A stretch of 64,000 nt of DNA, from the NCBI GenBank assembly GCA_009792885.1, contig WMCF01000006.1, positions 4,702,444 to 4,766,443 on the forward strand. The letters are read 5' to 3'. Position 1 is the first letter of the stretch. Every line of letters begins with the position of its first letter. The notes below the pieces were generated by a model. That model searched no databases and was not told where the DNA came from. It saw only the letters and a program-made list of their open reading frames with translations. This document shows, piece by piece, positions 59,891 to 64,000 of this stretch. The stretch comes from Eremophila alpestris peregrina. Taxonomy: Eukaryota; Chordata; Aves; Passeriformes; Alaudidae. Position numbers and translations under genes: made by a program.

Positions 59891-61987
59891 TTTTGTCAGA
59901 CCACAGGATTTCAATGGGTTTGAGTGCTCATACCCAGGGCTACACAGAGATGTGTGGAGGATCATGAATGACCTCCAGTCTGCACTCTGCCCAACAGCAA
60001 GAGTGAGGGCTGGGAGATGGGGAAGGTGTTGACTACAGCAAAACCTTTTGAGCTTTGTAGTAGATGGCATGCCTCATGCCCTTTTTGACCTCTGCTGCTG
60101 TGCTGTGGCAGATTCCCCCGGCAGCTGTCATTGTTGTGACTTCCTATAAATAATAAAATATGATTGCATTTCCAATTGCTATCACTGTGTTTAATACCCC
60201 ATATTGATGGAGCTTTATGTTTATTGCCCTGGAGGAGCTATGAGAAGGCAAAGAGCCTTCATTCACAACTTACTTTTCTGCCTGATGAATGTACTTCTGT
60301 CCATTTCTTCATTACCATAGACATATTTATTCCATTGGGAACACTGTAAAAATACCAACTAAGAGACCTGAATTTTTAACAGAAGATAGAGGAAGATTTT
60401 TATGGTAAGTTTAGTTTGATAATTCCTACAAACGCCATGTGAGCACATGCTAAAACATCTGCTCTTATTAATTTGAAGAAATGAGGACACGAACTGGAAA
60501 AGATAAATGCCTGACAGCTGTGGAGGTCAAGCTCCTACAGAGCAGAGATCAAAGGTAAAAGTGCGACCTGCTGCCCTGAGTAAGTTATTCACTCAATTCA
60601 CTAAATCACATCCTGGAAATGTCACCAAAAACTTACTGGAGGTCCTTTCTTAAACAAAAAGTCTGGAAACTGTTGCAATCTTGTCCTTGGCTTATTCTCT
60701 CCACTTGAATCACTTGTGCATCGTGTTCATTGTGCAGCCCTGGCCTGTCTTGGAACGAGTCCTGTCTTAAATCAGCAGTAAGAAAGAGGACAGCTTTTTC
60801 TGAGATGACTGCTAGAGATGTCTAGAGAATTGCTTTATCTTTTATGGATTGTGTAACAATATGATAAAACAAAACAAATACTTACAAAACCACCAGGAAG
60901 CAATTAAATATCTGTAAAAGAGGTTAGCAGAAAGAGCAATTAAACAGAGCAGTACATTTCTCAGTGAGTGCAAATCCTTAGGAGCATATCCTTGGCTCAC
61001 TGCGGGTATTTTCAGGTTACTTAACCCAATGGAAACACAACCAGTTCATAAAGGACATGAACATGGCACTGCATAGAGATTTTACCAAGAAATCCTCCAA
61101 AAAGAATGTGCCTGGAGTAAGTTCATATGTCGTCTTGAGCCCTGCTTTAGCACAAGAGCTCACTTGGTACTAATCTCTTTACTGTGCTGCTTTAGTTGTG
61201 CAGGTGTGTTAGTGGAGCAGATCCTTTCCTACCTTGACTCAATGTCCTTTGTGGTGAAGGAGAGAGAGACACTCTATTTCCTCCTGGTCTGAAGTTACAC
61301 TGATGATCAATGAACAGTTTGTCTAGAAGAACAAAATTTGTTGTCCTTGTGAGCCTGTGCTGGGTACAGCTTTGTGTTTGTCAACTACTTTGAAGGATCC
61401 CACACACTGTCCTGCTCACTGACATATCAAGCTGTAATTACATGGCACCTAAATTGTTTTCTGTTGCTTAAAATAGCTATATTTGCTCATATATTTATTT
61501 GTCTAATGTTGTTAATGAGTCCTGTTATGCACAGGAATCAAGCACAGTTTATGCCTGCAGCAATCAGTAACAGCTGGAAGCCAAAAAATGAAGGTTTGTT
61601 AAGGGTCAAATGGATTCCTTAAAATTAACTATTTCATATATGAAATAGACTGCAACTTTTGTTTGGCAGCATTCTGTATAAAGTTCATAATTCATGGTTA
61701 ACAAAATCAGGAGATGTGTAGAAAAAGACATCCATCTAGATCTCACTCCCCAAATGGAATCTCTTTGAGGAGAGGAAAGTTATTTCTGACTAAGAGGAAT
61801 CTTCCCTCTTGATAACCCAAGAACATTCCTGCTCTGCTGTCACATTCAGTGTTACATCAAGATCTCTCTGGATGCTCTGGATCACATATTCAAAGCTGTA
61901 CTTTTGTATTATAACCTTGAGAGAAATTAGCAAGGACTCAAGGACAGTAAATCTTCCCTTCCTCTCAGCATGAATGAGATTACATTT
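59891..61987. other. Unique non-coding DNA
   Basis: No gene or transposon recognised. The minus-strand open frame at 59702-60070 (122 codons) overlaps the ancient CR1 scrap and has no recognisable family. A 20-bp palindrome lies at 61629-61648. Confidence 0.5.
61629..61648. repeat. 20-bp perfect palindrome
   Basis: ctatttcatatatgaaatag equals its own reverse complement. It is AT-rich with no spacer, and could extrude a short cruciform or be chance in AT-rich DNA. Confidence 0.95.
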
Positions 61988-62500
61988 GCAGTGCTGTGCC
62001 TGTATTTTGGCTCCTCAGCACAAGAAAAATGAACTGGAGCAAGTACTCCAGAAAATCACTAAGAAAGTCATGTGGCTGATGTATGGGATGTAAAAGGAGA
62101 TACTGAAAAAACTGGGGGGTTTGAGCCTTGAGACAAGACAAGGGGAGATCTTGCTGCTGTCTGCAGCTACCTAATGGGAGGTTGCCTAGAAGACAGAGCT
62201 GAACTCTTCTCAGAGATGCATAGATACAGAGAAGAACAAGGTGCACATGACAAGGGTTAGCAGCAAAAAATTAGAACATGTGAAAATGTGATTACGTGTA
62301 AGGAAATAGGTTTAAAGCTGTTGCCCAGAGGGATTGTCAAATCTCCATTACTGGAGATCCTCAGAGTGTGACTGGATGAGTTTCTGAGAAACCTGAGCAA
62401 ACTGAATTCAGCTCCAAGCAAGTGGCTGGACTACACAATTTAAATTTTTCTAATCTAAACTACTCTGTGGTTCTGTGCTAATTCTGCTAATTCTGCTATA
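61988..62500 (+). mobile_element. CR1 LINE 3' portion, plus orientation
   Basis: Sense CR1: tattttggctcctcagcaca, aactggagcaagtactccag, gagatcttgctgctgtctgc, agctacctaatgggaggttg, gagggattgtcaaatctcca, ggatgagtttctgagaaacc and ctctgtggttctgtg. It ends in a diverged tail with two attctgcta units (about 62480-62498). 5'-truncated within the end of ORF2, no coding capacity. Confidence 0.93.
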
Positions 62501-62975
62501 AGCTAAAAGGGCTTATATATGCCATGACCTCATGGACATGCTGCTTTTTTCAGTGCTGAGCTTCCTGACAGTCATCTGCCTGGGAATGAAAATTTAAATT
62601 TGCTGATCCTGCATAGATAGTTGAAAAGTTATTCAAATACTCATATTAAACACACACCAAACATCTCAGTGCCCCAGAAAATATATGTGCATGTAGGAAA
62701 GAATGTTGCCACTGGAATATCAGTTCCTACTTGCACACTTTACAAATAAAGTGGTGGAATTCCTTCTGGATTTCCCAATTGCTAGGTGTAATCTTGGTTT
62801 GTGTTGGTTTCTATCCAATTTAATCTAGATGAAGCTCTTGGGACACTGTAGAGGACGAAAGGGAAATATTTATACAGGCTGTGTCTACAGGCAAGAGATA
62901 CTGCAGAGACAAAAATATTCAGAAGTTACCCCTATTGGCAGGAGTTATTCTGAGTGCTACAATAACACATTATGC
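62501..62975. other. Unique non-coding DNA
   Basis: Nothing recognised between the CR1 and the A-rich tract. Confidence 0.5.
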
Positions 62976-63050
62976 AAAAAAAAAAAAAAAACAACAAAAC
63001 AACCACACCCAAAACCAAAAACAAAACAAAAAAAACCCCAAACAAACCAC
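62976..63050. repeat. Poly(A) run and A-rich CAAAA/CCAAA tract
   Basis: Sixteen A residues (62976-62991), followed by CAACAAAAC, CCAAAAACAAAAC and CCCCAAAC units. Could be a decayed poly(A) tail of a retroposed sequence, but no source gene is seen upstream. Confidence 0.9.
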
Positions 63051-64000
63051 CCAGGACCAGAGATGGAATGACTCACTAGCCTGGGTGTTAAGACAATAAC
63101 CTAAGTGGTGGAAATTGATTAAAGATCTTGCCTGAAAGATACACATAAAGGATCTCTATTTTTTTAGGAGATACTTCGAGTTGAAAAACAATTCCTACCT
63201 CTGTTCAGCACATTGTTTAAACTCAGGTAGCATTATCTGGAGATACTGAAAGAAATCTCCCAGCAGTATTCTTGAATCCGGTGTTTCTGAATCTTTTAGG
63301 TAACCTCAGAAAATTGTTCCAAAATTTTCTAGCCAGAGAAGTAAACTTGGAATTCACTGTTTGGAACAAATATCATGTGCATTAGAGTAAAAGCATCTCA
63401 ATCCCAATTGATTCTCTCCTTTGCTGGTTTTTTTTTTTTTTTGTTTTTTTTCCCACTCAAGCCTATTTGATGGTTTTGTCCTGCATTATCTATGGTCTCC
63501 TCATATGAGGGGACTCTGCTGTTTGGCCAGGAGCATATTTGCTAAAAATACCCCAGCCTTTTTTGTCTTTTGGGTTATATTGATGTGGGTTTAAAGCACT
63601 GGAGGTTTTGCCTGGTTCCAGGAAGTATAACTGCAAAGTTATATAAAAATATCAGAAAGCCTGGCCAAAGTAGGGAGACACTCTAAAGCACATTCAGGTG
63701 ACTGGCTACATAATAAAGTATGACCTGACAGTATACCCTGGGAAATTTTGAACACTGAGATAAGTTGAATGTGTGGTGAGATAATACTTAGATACCATTG
63801 CAAAGGGAGCCGTTGGGGAAAACACAGAAATAACATTTTTTATACCTCCAAGCAGAATTAGCAGCACCATGATGAAAACTTCCATTGGCAGATTTTCTGG
63901 CATAAGCAGAATTCAGTGGGACTGGATGGCTTTCAGTGGGGATTCAGAGCAGGAACAAAACCCCCTCAAGTGTTTTTGTCTGCAGACACAAGAGGGGAAC
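63051..64000. other. Unique non-coding DNA with one T-rich tract
   Basis: A T-run at 63428-63442, then G and T8, lies within otherwise unique sequence. No gene recognised up to the window end. Confidence 0.5.

Noticed and set aside
1..64000. tRNA, rRNA, CRISPR, operon or prokaryotic features
   Set aside because: None seen. Repeat content and composition are those of a bird nuclear genome.

Overview
This window looks like non-coding DNA from a bird. The diagnosis rests on the repeats: the recognisable interspersed elements are almost all CR1 LINEs, with the typical 3' tails built on TGATTCTA-type octamers. I see no Alu, B1 or L1-type sequence. CR1 dominance with very few SINEs is the normal state of avian genomes, and the AT-rich, CpG-poor sequence fits an intergenic or deep intronic stretch of a large chromosome. 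I cannot name the species; a passerine or other neoavian would fit. I see no bacterial, plasmid or viral gene, and no tRNA, rRNA or CRISPR.

No protein-coding gene can be supported. Open frames are short (at most about 150 codons) and mostly chance frames. The longer ones that can be explained are broken CR1 reverse transcriptase remnants or antisense CR1. Two places are coding-like enough to check: a 107-bp segment present twice about 1 kb apart that reads as a hydrophobic peptide on the minus strand (30532-30638, 31535-31641), and a possible 177-bp internal exon on the minus strand (54043-54219).

Layout: 1-4964 is mostly unique, with an AATAG pentanucleotide array next to a scrambled CR1 fragment (1661-1906). 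A plus-strand CR1 with decayed ORF2 and an intact 3' end lies at 4965-5860. Smaller plus-strand pieces follow at 14215-14320 and 16165-16415. From 16.4 to 29.4 kb the DNA is unique, including a region (24.56-25.12 kb) that reads like a conserved non-coding element. A minus-strand CR1 lies at 29379-29665, and the 107-bp duplication at 30.5-31.6 kb.

At 36605-37420 there is a much older CR1 (turtle-like type, minus strand) whose decayed reverse transcriptase region is still legible. Minus-strand CR1 copies follow at 41038, 45601 and 47561 (the longest, about 1.28 kb), the last abutting a decayed period-5 array. Two duplicated poly(A) units lie at 44457-44598. Plus-strand CR1 copies lie at 52493, 56843 and 61988, with an ancient 3' CR1 scrap at 59815-59890. 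A-rich CAAA-type tracts recur in the last 20 kb.

The elements do not form a pathway. The window is best read as a neutral record of CR1 insertion, truncation, inversion and microsatellite growth, plus a few AT-rich stretches that may be regulatory. I found no convincing new biological system. All CR1 calls come from recalled family consensus features, not from an alignment, so their edges are good to perhaps 10-30 bases.
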